Below are positions 16,044 through 24,810 of a stretch of 64,000 bases of DNA, piece by piece. Position 1 is the first letter of the stretch. Each line of letters begins with the position of its first letter. This DNA comes from Arthrobacter sp. StoSoilA2 (GTDB lineage Bacteria; Actinomycetota; Actinomycetes; Actinomycetales; Micrococcaceae), in NCBI RefSeq assembly GCF_019977195.1, contig NZ_AP024643.1, positions 682,001 to 746,000 of the forward strand, in the 5' to 3' direction. The translations under genes and the position numbers were made by a program. The notes beneath the pieces are model-generated. The model saw nothing but the letters and a program-made list of their open reading frames with translations, did no database searches and was not told where the DNA came from.

Positions 16044-17228
16044 TCAGGCTCCGTACGTGGTCTTCCCGGAGACTTCCGGAATCTCCACCCAGTCACCGGA
16101 ACCGGCGCTCTTCAGCGAGGCATCCACCAGTTCGGATGCCGACCACCCGTCAGCCACCGAGGGGCCTAGCTGCTTACCTTCGGCCACGGACCGCAGGAAG
16201 AGCGCGGCCTCGATGGTCTTGAGGTCGTTGAAGCCAATGCCCGGACCGGGACCCGGCTGGAAGCGCCCGAATTCGCCGTAGGACGGCGGGGTCATGATGG
16301 TCCGGTATCCACTGCGGTCCGTGGCGAGTTCCAACTGGTTCATCCGTTCGAAGTTCCAGCGCAGCGAGCCCTCCGTGCCATACACCTCGATGATGTACTC
16401 GGCGTGCGGGCCAATGGCTACACGGGTGGATTCGAACATGCCGATCGCGCCGCCTTCAAAACGGGCCAGCATGGCGGTGTAGTCCTCGTTCTCCACTTCG
16501 CGGGTCACGTCCGAGGCCTTGCCCATGTCGAAGGAGTTGGAGGAGTTGCCGGCGGGCAACGGGCGATCCTTGATGAAGGTTTCGGTGACGGCGTTGAGCG
16601 ACGTGATCCGGCCCACCAGGAACTGCGCCAGGTCGAAGCCGTGGCTCAGGACGTCGCCGAGGACTCCCGAACCGGCCCGAGCCTGCTCGTAACGCCACGT
16701 GAACACCTGCGTGGGGTCGGAGGCATAGCCGGTGAGCAGGCGGATCTGCACGTTGGTGATACGGCCGAGAGCGCCGGAGCGGATAAGCCGCCTGGCTTCT
16801 GCCACCGCAGGCGCATGCCGGTAATTGAAGCCCACCGAGGTGATCAGCCCAGCGGCTTCTGCGCCCTGGGCAATTTCGCGGGATTCCTGGGCGCTCCGGC
16901 CCATGGGCTTCTCGATCCAGAAATGCTTGCCGGCCTCGATGGTGGCCAAGGCAATTTCGTGGTGCAGGAAGTTCGGGGAACAGATCGAAACGACGTCAAC
17001 GTCCGGGTTCTCGAGCACCTTGCGGTAGTCCGTGGCCGTTTCCTTGTAACCGAGCGCGTCCTCGGCGTGGTGACGGCCGGCGTCGTCGGGGTCTGCGGCG
17101 ATCACAAGCTCAGGGTGGCGCGGCAGTTCAGGGAAGAACTGCTTGGTGGCGAGGTAGGCGCGGGAATGCAGGCGCCCCATCCACCCCACCGAGATGAGGC
17201 CAACGCCAATGCGGTTCTGGTCTTTCAA
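16044..17228 (-). CDS. Gfo/Idh/MocA-family oxidoreductase
   Basis: A 394-residue enzyme with a TTG start at 17228 behind AAGGAG. The nucleotide-binding start is variant (GLISVGWMGRLHSRAY) and the catalytic-lysine segment is HFWIEKPMGRS. Also visible are SVGFNYRHAPAVAEARRLI and a DVLSHGFDLAQFLVG segment with the active-site Asp/His region. It is the only minus-strand catabolic gene inside region 1 and is divergent from the SDR gene. The two share an upstream region with a perfect TGTCTCA-ATC-TGAGACA dyad, so they are probably co-regulated. The enzyme at 36680 has the same sub-family look (GFNYRRVPALALAKELI). Confidence 0.87.
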   Translation of the reverse strand: MKDQNRIGVGLISVGWMGRLHSRAYLATKQFFPELPRHPELVIAADPDDAGRHHAEDALGYKETATDYRKVLENPDVDVVSICSPNFLHHEIALATIEAGKHFWIEKPMGRSAQESREIAQGAEAAGLITSVGFNYRHAPAVAEARRLIRSGALGRITNVQIRLLTGYASDPTQVFTWRYEQARAGSGVLGDVLSHGFDLAQFLVGRITSLNAVTETFIKDRPLPAGNSSNSFDMGKASDVTREVENEDYTAMLARFEGGAIGMFESTRVAIGPHAEYIIEVYGTEGSLRWNFERMNQLELATDRSGYRTIMTPPSYGEFGRFQPGPGPGIGFNDLKTIEAALFLRSVAEGKQLGPSVADGWSASELVDASLKSAGSGDWVEIPEVSGKTTYGA

Positions 17229-17324
17229 AGTGGACTCCTTAGTTTTGCCGCTCTCCGGCGGTGCTGTGCCGCACAGAAAGGCGGCATCTGCGCATCAGCC
17301 TATGGAGGCAAGGTGTTTGTGCTG

Positions 17325-17341
17325 TGTCTCAATCTGAGACA
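17325..17341. promoter_or_regulatory. Regulon dyad, perfect TGTCTCA-ATC-TGAGACA
   Basis: A perfect 7+3+7 palindrome centred between the divergent Gfo/Idh (start 17228) and SDR (start 17415) genes. It is the best copy of the recurrent motif. Confidence 0.75.
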
Positions 17342-17414
17342 TCCGGCGAGGGCCTACGGCTGTTTGAGTAGAACGTATAGTCCAGCAACGCCAACCAAGA
17401 GGAGCCCGTCGACG

Positions 17415-18182
17415 ATGATGGACCGCAACAAACGGATTCGGACGGAACCCCTGCGGGTGCTCGTCACGGGCGCAACGTCCGGCGTCGGAGAAGCGACCGC
17501 AAAACTCTTCGCAGCGCGGGGCGCGCGGGTCGCACTCATAGGGCGTCGCGCCGGCGAGCTGCAACGGGTTGCGGACGCGATCGACGGCGTTGCGCACCGG
17601 GTGGTCGCCGACGTCGCTGACGCCGAATCAGTCCGGAACGGCGTCCGGGGAGCGATCCACTCCCTCGGTGGCCTCGACGTGGCCGTCAACGCCGCCGGGG
17701 TTGCCGGTTACGCGCCCCTGGAGGACCTGGACGAGCACCGCTGGAGCGAGGTGCTGGACACCAACCTCTCCGGCACGTTCTACGTCGCCCGGGAAGCGGG
17801 ACTCCACCTGCGTAGAGCCGGGGGAGGAGCAATCGTCAATGTTGCCTCGGACCTAGCAACCATGGGAGTCGCCGGGCTGGCCCATTACTGCGCAGCCAAG
17901 GCCGGTGTGGTGGGGCTTACGAAGGCACTTGCTGTGGAGTTGGCTCCCCATGTCCGCGTCAATGCCGTTTGCCCTGGCCCGATTGATACGCCCATGCTGC
18001 GCTCGGGCCTGGACGCCGAGCCGGATCCCTTCCTGGCCCTGCAGCAGAAGCAAAGCACCGTGCCGCTGTGCCGGCTCGCTGATCCGGAGGAGGTGGCAGC
18101 AGCCATCTATTTCCTGGCGGTGGACGGCACTTTCGCCACCGGCACCAGCATGGCATTCGACGGCGGCACGTCGGCCGCGTAG
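17415..18182 (+). CDS. Short-chain dehydrogenase/reductase (SDR)
   Basis: A 255-residue classical SDR. The cofactor motif is TGATSGVG (18-25), the structural motif NAAG follows (92-95), and the active site is Asn117, Ser145, Tyr158 and Lys162 (YCAAK). The C-terminal PGPIDTPML and FDGGTSAA segments are standard. Two adjacent ATG codons occur; the first (17415) is better spaced from GAGGAG. It should oxidise or reduce a secondary alcohol of the pathway. It heads the operon with the IlvD/Edd dehydratase, 2-hydroxyacid dehydrogenase, permease and IolG-like genes. Confidence 0.88.
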   Translation: MMDRNKRIRTEPLRVLVTGATSGVGEATAKLFAARGARVALIGRRAGELQRVADAIDGVAHRVVADVADAESVRNGVRGAIHSLGGLDVAVNAAGVAGYAPLEDLDEHRWSEVLDTNLSGTFYVAREAGLHLRRAGGGAIVNVASDLATMGVAGLAHYCAAKAGVVGLTKALAVELAPHVRVNAVCPGPIDTPMLRSGLDAEPDPFLALQQKQSTVPLCRLADPEEVAAAIYFLAVDGTFATGTSMAFDGGTSAA

Positions 18183-18235
18183 CTGCCACACCCAATACCT
18201 CATATAGACAAACAAGCCAAGGAGTCTTGAAAGAT

Positions 18236-19996
18236 ATGTCCGAGTCGAATTACAACGATCTCCGCAGCGCACGATGGTTCGCGCCTCACGACCTCACCGG
18301 ATTCGTGCACCGCACCGCCATCCAGGCTGAAGGTTTCTCACGCTTCGCCCTCAAAGACAAGCCAGTTATCGGCATCGCAAACTCTTGGTCGGAACTGGTC
18401 AACTGCAACATCCACTTCAAACTTCTGGCCGACGCCGTGAAGCGTGGTGTTCTCATGGCCGGCGGTTTGCCGCTGGAGTTCCCTACGATCTCCTTGGGCG
18501 AGAGCCTGATGAAGCCCTCGGCCATGCAGTTCCGGAACCTGATGGCCATGGACGTGGAAGAGTCCATCCGCGCCTACCCGCTGGATGCGATCGTGCTTCT
18601 GGGCGGCTGTGACAAAACCGTCCCGGCGCAGCTTATGGGTGCCGCCAGTGCGGATGTTCCCACCATCATGCTTACGGGCGGACCCCAGGAACCCGCCCAT
18701 TTCCGGGGGAAACAGCTCGGGGTTGGCACTGACACCTGGAAGTACGCAGATGAGTTGCGTGCCGGCAAGATCACCGAGGCGGACTTCGACGAGCTTGAAT
18801 CCGCCGCGAAACCTTCTGCCGGACACTGCAGTGAGATGGGCACTGCCTCCACTATGACGTCCCTCGTGGAGGCGTTGGGCATGTGCCTGCCGGGTACTGC
18901 CTCAATCCCTGCAGTGGACGCGCGCCGCGCTCAAGCAGCCGAGGCCACAGGACGCCGGGCAGTGGAAATGGCCCTGACGCAGGGGCCGAAACCCAGCGAA
19001 ATATTGACCAAAGAGGCGTTTGATAACGCCATCACGCTCTTGATGGCTGTAGGTGGTTCCACCAATGCCGTGGTGCATCTCCTGGCGCTGGCGAGGCGCG
19101 TTGGTTACGAGCTGCCGTTGGATCGGTTCCACGAAATCTCGCAGCGCACGCCTCGCATCGTCAATGTTCGGCCATCGGGTGAGTACTTGGTGCAGCAGCT
19201 GTTCCAGGTAGGTGGCATCTCCACGGTACTTAAGGAGCTGGCGCCACTCCTGAACAAGGACGCCATTACCGTCACGGGTGAGTCCCTCGAAAAGGGCTAC
19301 AAGACGGCACCGGAGCCGGACGGCGTTGTAGTCAGCACGCTCGAAGCACCCTTCGACGCTTCAGGTGGCATCGCCGTCGTCCGTGGATCCTTGGCACCCA
19401 ATGGTGCCGTGATCAAGAGAAGCGCAGCCTCCAAGGACCTGCTGCAGCACAAGGGTTCGGCGGTGGTGTTCGAGGACATTTACGACCTCGGCCGCAGGAT
19501 TGATGATCCAGATCTGGATATCACGGAAGACTCCGTACTGGTCTTGCGCAACAGTGGGCCCGTAGGAGCTCCCGGTATGCCCGAGTGGGGCATGCTTCCC
19601 ATTCCGGAGAGGCTGCTGCGCCGGGGCATCCGGGACATTGTCCGGATCTCCGATGCGCGAATGAGTGGCACGGCCTTCGGCACCACAGTCCTGCATGTTT
19701 CGCCGGAGGCTGCGGTGGGCGGCCCGCTGGCCATTGTCCGGGACGGCGACCCGATAGTGCTGGACGTCGAGAACCAGCGCCTTGACCTCGATATTCCTGA
19801 GGAAGAGATCGAGGCCCGGCTCGCCGAGCTCAAGCTGCCCGAGCCGAAGTACCGCCGTGGCTACGGACGGCTTTTTATCGACCACGTCAACCAGGCACAT
19901 GAAGGTTGCGACTTCGACTTCCTCAAGGGCCTGCCGGACGAGGAGCCCCAGCGGCTGCCCTACGGCCTGATGAGCGGTTGGCAGGGCGGCTGGTAG
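18236..19996 (+). CDS. IlvD/Edd-family dehydratase, sugar-acid type
   Basis: A 586-residue dihydroxyacid/sugar-acid dehydratase that removes water from a 2,3-dihydroxy acid to give a 2-oxo-3-deoxy acid. The iron-sulfur ligands are Cys57 (WSELVNCNIHF), Cys125 (LLGGCDKTVPA) and Cys198 (AGHCSEMGTAST). The opening SARWFAPHDLTGFVHRTAIQ and SWSELVNCNIHF look more like the arabonate/xylonate dehydratases than like IlvD of valine synthesis. ATG 18236 is preferred over TTG 18227 because AAGGAG lies 11 bases before it. The neighbouring SDR and 2-hydroxyacid dehydrogenase support a role in aldonic-acid-like catabolism. Confidence 0.88.
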   Translation: MSESNYNDLRSARWFAPHDLTGFVHRTAIQAEGFSRFALKDKPVIGIANSWSELVNCNIHFKLLADAVKRGVLMAGGLPLEFPTISLGESLMKPSAMQFRNLMAMDVEESIRAYPLDAIVLLGGCDKTVPAQLMGAASADVPTIMLTGGPQEPAHFRGKQLGVGTDTWKYADELRAGKITEADFDELESAAKPSAGHCSEMGTASTMTSLVEALGMCLPGTASIPAVDARRAQAAEATGRRAVEMALTQGPKPSEILTKEAFDNAITLLMAVGGSTNAVVHLLALARRVGYELPLDRFHEISQRTPRIVNVRPSGEYLVQQLFQVGGISTVLKELAPLLNKDAITVTGESLEKGYKTAPEPDGVVVSTLEAPFDASGGIAVVRGSLAPNGAVIKRSAASKDLLQHKGSAVVFEDIYDLGRRIDDPDLDITEDSVLVLRNSGPVGAPGMPEWGMLPIPERLLRRGIRDIVRISDARMSGTAFGTTVLHVSPEAAVGGPLAIVRDGDPIVLDVENQRLDLDIPEEEIEARLAELKLPEPKYRRGYGRLFIDHVNQAHEGCDFDFLKGLPDEEPQRLPYGLMSGWQGGW

Positions 19997-20067
19997 GCCG
20001 CGGCGACCACTAAGCACGGATGGTGGGGCCGTTCCCGTCTGGGGGCGGCCCCTTGAAAGGAGAAGGT

Positions 20068-21081
20068 GTGTCACGACCCAAAGTAATTGCAATTGTCCAG
20101 GAGGGCCGCCCGGTTCCTCCCGTGGAACGTCTGGAGACCGAAGCCGAAGTGTTGGTGGTCCGGACGGCGGATGAGTTCCGGGCAGCGCTGCCGGGAACGG
20201 AGATCCTGTTCCTCAACGATTTCCGGACCAAGCTCCTGCGCGAAGTGGGCCCCGGGGACTTGCGCTGGATCCACACCTCCAGCATTGGCGTGGACAGTCT
20301 CATGACCGAGGAGATCATCAACAGCGACATCGTGGTCAGCAACTCCCGTGGAGTGTGTGAACGCCCCATCGCTGAATGGGTCCTGGGCGTGCTGTTGATG
20401 TTCACCAAGGACCTGCGCCGCACCATCGAGTTGCAGCAGGCACGGACCTGGCAGCACCGCGAGACCGAACCCCTTTTGGGTCGCAAGGTACTGGTGGTCG
20501 GTCCGGGCCCGGTGGGGCGCGAAACCGTGCTGCTGTTGCGGGCAGCGGGCATGGACGTGACCGTCGTCGGCAGGTCTGCCCGTGAGGATTCCCAACTGGG
20601 CGCGATCGCCTCCTTTAACGAACTGGACGTGCTCCTCGGAGAAGCCCAGGACGTTGTGCTGACCGTGCCACTCACCGAGGAGACCCGCGGTCTGTTCAAC
20701 GCTGCCCGCTTCGACAAAATGCGTCCGGGTGCACGCTTGGTCAATGTTGGCCGTGGAGCGGTTGTGGTGGAGCAGGACCTCCTTGATGCCATCGATGCAG
20801 GCCACTTGGGTGCAGCGGCCTTGGATGTCTTCGAGAACGAGCCGCTGGCGGCCGATAATCCGCTGTGGAGCCGCAACAATATCCTGGTCTCGCCCCACGC
20901 ATCCGGAGACCTGATCGGATGGCGTGGCCGGGTTGTGGACTGCTTCGCGAGGAACCTTCAGCAGTGGAAAGCGGACCAGCCGCTGAACGACATTGTTGAC
21001 CTGAAGAAGCTGGGTGGAACCGCCCCAAAACCTGTGTCTCAGGCTGGTACAGTACTCCCACAATCCGCGTCGGTAGTGTGA
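20068..21081 (+). CDS. NAD-dependent D-2-hydroxyacid dehydrogenase
   Basis: A 337-residue member of the D-2-hydroxyacid dehydrogenase family with GTG start at 20068, five bases after AAAGGAG. The upstream ATG at 20020 lies before a GC hairpin (20026-20053) and is less likely. The nucleotide site is GPGPVG (145-150), and the catalytic residues are Arg229 (VGRGA), Glu258 (ENEP) and His277 (SPHASG). It probably reduces or oxidises the 2-oxoacid made by the adjacent dehydratase. The last 60 bases overlap a regulon dyad that serves the permease gene downstream. Confidence 0.87.
   Translation: MSRPKVIAIVQEGRPVPPVERLETEAEVLVVRTADEFRAALPGTEILFLNDFRTKLLREVGPGDLRWIHTSSIGVDSLMTEEIINSDIVVSNSRGVCERPIAEWVLGVLLMFTKDLRRTIELQQARTWQHRETEPLLGRKVLVVGPGPVGRETVLLLRAAGMDVTVVGRSAREDSQLGAIASFNELDVLLGEAQDVVLTVPLTEETRGLFNAARFDKMRPGARLVNVGRGAVVVEQDLLDAIDAGHLGAAALDVFENEPLAADNPLWSRNNILVSPHASGDLIGWRGRVVDCFARNLQQWKADQPLNDIVDLKKLGGTAPKPVSQAGTVLPQSASVV
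21035..21051. promoter_or_regulatory. Regulon dyad, TGTCTCA-GGC-TGGTACA
   Basis: Lies inside the 3' end of the 2-hydroxyacid dehydrogenase gene and ends 63 bp before the permease ATG. The same distance (62 bp) separates the related dyad and start of the second permease at 31729, so the two permeases share a leader design. Confidence 0.65.
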
Positions 21082-21114
21082 TTCAGCACTCTAAAATTTC
21101 GCGACGAGGATTAC

Positions 21115-22572
21115 ATGTCTAGCTCAACAAAAGGGAAGCCGATAACGCCTACCCAGACCCAGGAACATAAGCTCAGCGGCAACATGGGGATCGGCGAGCT
21201 CGTGATGAACGTGCTTGCGTTCTCTTCCCCCCTGACCACCGTTGCGGGCACCTTGCCCGTGATGCTTCTTTTCAGTGGCCACACTGCTCCGGGGATTTAT
21301 CTCCTGGTCACTCTGATGCTGCTGATTTTCTCGGTGGGGTTCGTCAAGATGAGCCGGAGCGTCGAAGCTCCCGGCGGCTTCTACTCCTTCGTCACGGCAG
21401 GGCTGGGCAAGCCGGCCGGCTTGGGCGGGGCGCTCCTGGCCTTGGTTGGGTATGTGTTCATCGGCTTCTTTGCTCCGTCACTGTTCGCCCTCACGCTGCA
21501 GAGCTTCGTGGTCAATACCCTGGGCGGTCCGGATATCCCGTGGTACTGGTACGGCCTGGGCATCATTGTCGTCACCACATTGCTGGCGTACAACCGGATC
21601 GATCTCTCCGCGAAGGTGCTGACGGTGGTCATGCTGCTCGAGTCGACCGTCGTCATCATCTTCGATGTCGCGGCGTTCGCCTCAGGTGACGTCTCACAAG
21701 GCGTCGGTTTTTCGATGCCGTGGATTACCGACGCCGGATTGGGCCTTGCGCTGCTGTTTGCCGTTGGGAACTTCTTCGGTTTCGAAGCAACGGTCATCTA
21801 CCGCGACGAGGTCAAGAACCCGGACAGGACCATCCCCAGGGCAACCTACCTGGCCGTGGTGGGCATCGGCCTGTTCTACGCGGTGGCTGCGTGGGCTTAC
21901 ACCGCATTCCTGGGAGCGGACAACGTCCAGGAAGCGGCCAAGGCCAACACCGTGAACTTGTTCAACGACGGCGCCACGGTGCTGGTGGGCAAGATCTTCG
22001 CTGACATCGGCGTAGTCCTGCTCATCACTTCGATCCTGGCCTCAATGCTCTCGATCCAGAACATCGCGGCCCGTTACAGTTTCTCGCTGGCCGCTGATGG
22101 GGCACTCCCCAAGGCTTTGGGTCGGGTGCACCCGCGGCACAAGTCTCCCTACGTTTCAGCAGTAGGCGTTGGCTTGCTCTGGGCCGTAGCCACGGTGGTG
22201 TTCACTGTGGTGGGGGTTCCTCCTGAAGCCCTCTACCCGATCGCCAGCGGAAGCGGCACTTTCTCGGTCCTGCTCCTGATGTTCATCACGAGCTTCGCCG
22301 TCCTGGTTTACTTTGTCCGCCGCCGCAGTTTCGCTCCTGAATCTGTGTGGAAGACGATTGTGGCGCCCATCGTCAGCGTGATCTTCCTTGGCTTGATTAC
22401 CTACCTGGCCATCGCGAATTATCCGGAACTGATCGGTGGATCGGCCGTTATGACTGCCATCTTCATGACCTTCACGTTCGCGCTGTTCTTCGGCGGGATT
22501 GTTTATGCCTACTTCCTGCGCTCAAAGCGTCCGGATGTTTATGCCAGATTGGGCCGGCAAAAGATCGACTAA
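21115..22572 (+). CDS. APC-superfamily amino acid/amine permease
   Basis: A 485-residue integral membrane transporter with about 12 hydrophobic segments. The N-terminal segment LSGNMGIGELVMNVLAFSSP resembles the TM1 region of APC carriers, and FGFEATVIYRDEVKNPDRTI is the conserved APC loop in the middle. It is a close paralogue of the permease at 31729 along the whole length. Import of an amine, amino acid or other small nitrogen compound is expected, which fits the aminotransferase and hydantoinase genes. Its leader GACGAGGATTAC before ATG is shared with the paralogue. Confidence 0.87.
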   Translation: MSSSTKGKPITPTQTQEHKLSGNMGIGELVMNVLAFSSPLTTVAGTLPVMLLFSGHTAPGIYLLVTLMLLIFSVGFVKMSRSVEAPGGFYSFVTAGLGKPAGLGGALLALVGYVFIGFFAPSLFALTLQSFVVNTLGGPDIPWYWYGLGIIVVTTLLAYNRIDLSAKVLTVVMLLESTVVIIFDVAAFASGDVSQGVGFSMPWITDAGLGLALLFAVGNFFGFEATVIYRDEVKNPDRTIPRATYLAVVGIGLFYAVAAWAYTAFLGADNVQEAAKANTVNLFNDGATVLVGKIFADIGVVLLITSILASMLSIQNIAARYSFSLAADGALPKALGRVHPRHKSPYVSAVGVGLLWAVATVVFTVVGVPPEALYPIASGSGTFSVLLLMFITSFAVLVYFVRRRSFAPESVWKTIVAPIVSVIFLGLITYLAIANYPELIGGSAVMTAIFMTFTFALFFGGIVYAYFLRSKRPDVYARLGRQKID

Positions 22573-22601
22573 AACATCACTTCAACATCTGGAGACCTGC
22601 A

Positions 22602-23612
22602 ATGACGCAACAGATCAGAGTTGGCCTGTTCGGGACCGGCAGGATCGGTCAAGTGCATGCCATGAGCCTGGCAACCCTGGAAGAAGCGACGTTGGCCTGG
22701 GTGTGCGACCCCTTAATAGAGGGCGCCAAGCGAACAGCCGCCGAATACGGTGGGCGTGTGAGTGACGACCCGGAAGAGGTTTTTGCCTCCGGGGAGGTCG
22801 ATGCCGTTATCGTGGCGTCTCCCACGGCCACTCACGTGGACCTCATTGAGCAGTCGATCGACGCCGGGATCCCGGTTCTGTGCGAGAAGCCCATCGACCT
22901 GGAAATTGCGCGGGTCGATGCACTCCGGGCCAAGGCGGCCGCTGCGGATATCCCGATCGCCCTGGGCTTCAACAAGCGCTTCGACAGGCACTTCGTGGAA
23001 CTCAGGCGGCGTGTGGGGGCTGGCGAGATCGGAGTCTTGGAGCAACTGATCATCACCAGCCGCGATCCCGGGGAGCCGCCAGCGGCCTATCTGCCCCAGT
23101 CCGGCGGGATCTTCCGGGACATGACTATTCACGATCTGGACATGGCCCGCTACTTCATTCCGGACATCGTGGAGGTGTCGGCCACAGGCGCGAACGTCTT
23201 CAGTGACGGCATCCGGCAGGCGGGCGACTTCGATTCGACAGCGGTGACCTTGCGGGGTTCGAAAGATGAGCTTGTGACCATCTTCAACTCGCGGCATTCC
23301 GTGTATGGCTATGACCAGCGCATCGAGGCCTTCGGATCCGCGGGCTTGCTTCAGGTGGTCAACAAGAACGACAGCCTGGTCCGGCACTGGGGTGCCAGGA
23401 CGGTGGAGGGGATGGGGCCGTACCAGAGCTTCTTCCTGGAGCGCTACGCGGAGGCGTACCGGCTTGAGGTGGCAGAGTTCCTGCGCGCTGTCCGCGGGCT
23501 TCCCTCGCGGAGTCCGAGCTTCGAGGACGGCCGTGCTGCCCTGATCCTGGCTGACGCGGCGGAGAAGTCCGCCCGGACACGTGCTGCGATAGCCGTGGAG
23601 CTGTCAGCGTAG
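22602..23612 (+). CDS. iolG: Inositol 2-dehydrogenase-like Gfo/Idh oxidoreductase
   Basis: A 336-residue NAD-dependent dehydrogenase that looks most like IolG, which oxidises myo-inositol to scyllo-inosose. The nucleotide motif is GTGRIG (11-16), the catalytic-lysine segment CEKPIDL (94-100), then LGFNKRFDRHF (121-131) and FRDMTIHDLDMARYF (171-185), which carries the active-site Asp/His. Start ATG 22602 behind GGAG, 29 bases after the permease stop. Together with the IolD-like enzyme it suggests a cyclitol substrate, but other Gfo/Idh functions cannot be excluded. Confidence 0.85.
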   Translation: MTQQIRVGLFGTGRIGQVHAMSLATLEEATLAWVCDPLIEGAKRTAAEYGGRVSDDPEEVFASGEVDAVIVASPTATHVDLIEQSIDAGIPVLCEKPIDLEIARVDALRAKAAAADIPIALGFNKRFDRHFVELRRRVGAGEIGVLEQLIITSRDPGEPPAAYLPQSGGIFRDMTIHDLDMARYFIPDIVEVSATGANVFSDGIRQAGDFDSTAVTLRGSKDELVTIFNSRHSVYGYDQRIEAFGSAGLLQVVNKNDSLVRHWGARTVEGMGPYQSFFLERYAEAYRLEVAEFLRAVRGLPSRSPSFEDGRAALILADAAEKSARTRAAIAVELSA

Positions 23613-23622
23613 CCCTTTGACT

Positions 23623-23680
23623 GCCCGGCCCGGGCACGGATTATTTCGCAACAATCCGTGCCGGGCCGGCTTTGTTTTTT
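23623..23680 (+). terminator. Intrinsic terminator after the IolG-like gene
   Basis: A long GC stem with one bulge pairs about 23625-23642 with about 23653-23670 and runs into TTTGTTTTTT. Confidence 0.85.
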
Positions 23681-23726
23681 AAGGGAAGTGAATTGTGTCC
23701 CGCGGCAACATTTCACGTCAGGTTGG

Positions 23727-23743
23727 TGTTTCAAAGTGGCACA
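23727..23743. promoter_or_regulatory. Regulon dyad, TGTTTCA-AAG-TGGCACA
   Basis: Member of the recurrent 17-bp family, about 180 bp upstream of the ABC ATPase start. Further TGTTTCA/TGAAACA half-sites occur near 23780 and 23883, so the 313-bp leader is dense in possible operators. Confidence 0.5.
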
Positions 23744-23846
23744 TCTCCCGCATTCTCCAATCCGCCAAAGTTCAAGTAAGTGAAACAGTGTGGCGAAGGT
23801 CACGCAGTTACGGGACTTTCTTCGAATTGCCCCGGATTCTGCAAAG

Positions 23847-23864
23847 TCAAACAACGTTGTTTGA
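23847..23864. promoter_or_regulatory. Perfect 18-bp palindrome before the ABC importer
   Basis: TCAAACAACGTTGTTTGA is a perfect inverted repeat 62 bp before the ATPase start. Its centre AACGTT and size resemble LacI-family operators. No LacI gene is in the window. Confidence 0.6.
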
Positions 23865-23925
23865 TGGCCCATCGCTAAAGGTGTTTCACCGGTTCATTTG
23901 CATGGCCCTATCAAACGAGGATGAG

Positions 23926-24810
23926 ATGACCGACGCACCACCGGCGACAGCTCCACTGGTCGCCCTTAAGGACATACACAAGACATTCGGGGCGGTGTCC
24001 GCATTGCGCGGAGTCAGCATCGATGTCATGCCCGGCGAAACCTTCGCTCTTCTTGGAGACAACGCCGCCGGCAAATCCACGCTCATGAAAGTGCTGACGG
24101 GCGTCTACCAGCCCGACCGTGGCGTGATCGAGCTGGACGGAAAGAAAACCGAGTTTCCCACACCATCTGCATCCCGGGACCAAGGTGTCGAGATGGTCTA
24201 CCAGGACTTCGCCCTGGCCGACAATCTCGATGTCCGGACCAACATCTTCCTGGGCCGCGAGCCCCAGAAGAACATCCTGGGTCCCCTGTTGAGGATCATC
24301 GACAGGAAGAAGATGGAGGCGGAAACCAAGCGCGTGCTGGAACGCCTGGACATCCCCATCAACCCGCGCCTCAAGGTCAAGCGACTCTCCGGCGGCCAGC
24401 GGCAGGCCGTGGCAATCGGCCGGGCATTGGCCTTCGATGCCCGCTTGATCATCATGGACGAGCCCACCGCAAACCTCTCGGTGGCCAAGGTGGACAAGCT
24501 TATTGAAGTAACCCAGCGGCTCAAGGACCTGGGCATCGCGGTCATCATCATTACGCACCGCCTGGACGAAGCGTTCGCTGTCGCGGACCGCTTCGCCGTC
24601 ATGCGCCAGGGGCAGGTAGTGGGACGTTTCCGCGTGGGAGATGTCTCCGAAGCCCAAGTGGCCCACCTGATTTCGCACGGCACCTTGGACGACTACGTCG
24701 ACACCGGCAGCGGCATCCCGGAGGCGCGCCGCAAAATCGGAAGCACATCAGCAATGGAAACCGTGGATGCACTGGCCGCGCGCGGTACTACCACCGGGAG
24801 CGACTCATGA
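23926..24810 (+). CDS. Sugar ABC transporter ATP-binding protein, single-domain
   Basis: A 294-residue ATPase of the ribose-type (CUT2) family. Walker A is GDNAAGKST (44-52), the Q-loop VYQDF (91-95), the signature LSGGQ (154-158) and Walker B LIIMDEP (174-180). Unlike RbsA/MglA it carries one nucleotide-binding domain, as in FrcA-type importers, so it must dimerise. ATG 23926 is preferred: GAGG lies five bases upstream and the open frame before it is operator-rich DNA. An ATG at 23902 is possible. It overlaps the permease gene by four bases. Confidence 0.9.
   Translation: MTDAPPATAPLVALKDIHKTFGAVSALRGVSIDVMPGETFALLGDNAAGKSTLMKVLTGVYQPDRGVIELDGKKTEFPTPSASRDQGVEMVYQDFALADNLDVRTNIFLGREPQKNILGPLLRIIDRKKMEAETKRVLERLDIPINPRLKVKRLSGGQRQAVAIGRALAFDARLIIMDEPTANLSVAKVDKLIEVTQRLKDLGIAVIIITHRLDEAFAVADRFAVMRQGQVVGRFRVGDVSEAQVAHLISHGTLDDYVDTGSGIPEARRKIGSTSAMETVDALAARGTTTGSDS

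Noticed and set aside
16404..18182. A 592-codon fusion of unknown N-terminus with SDR
   Set aside because: The first 337 codons are antisense to the Gfo/Idh gene and cross the divergent promoter; the SDR starts at 17415.
18236..19996. IlvD of branched-chain amino acid synthesis
   Set aside because: Sequence style and neighbours fit the sugar-acid dehydratase branch; no other ilv gene is nearby.
12576..23612. A standard myo-inositol (iol) operon
   Set aside because: IolD and an IolG-like enzyme are present, but iolB, iolC, iolE and a CoA-acylating iolA are not seen, and hydantoinase, aminotransferase and FAH genes are not part of that pathway.
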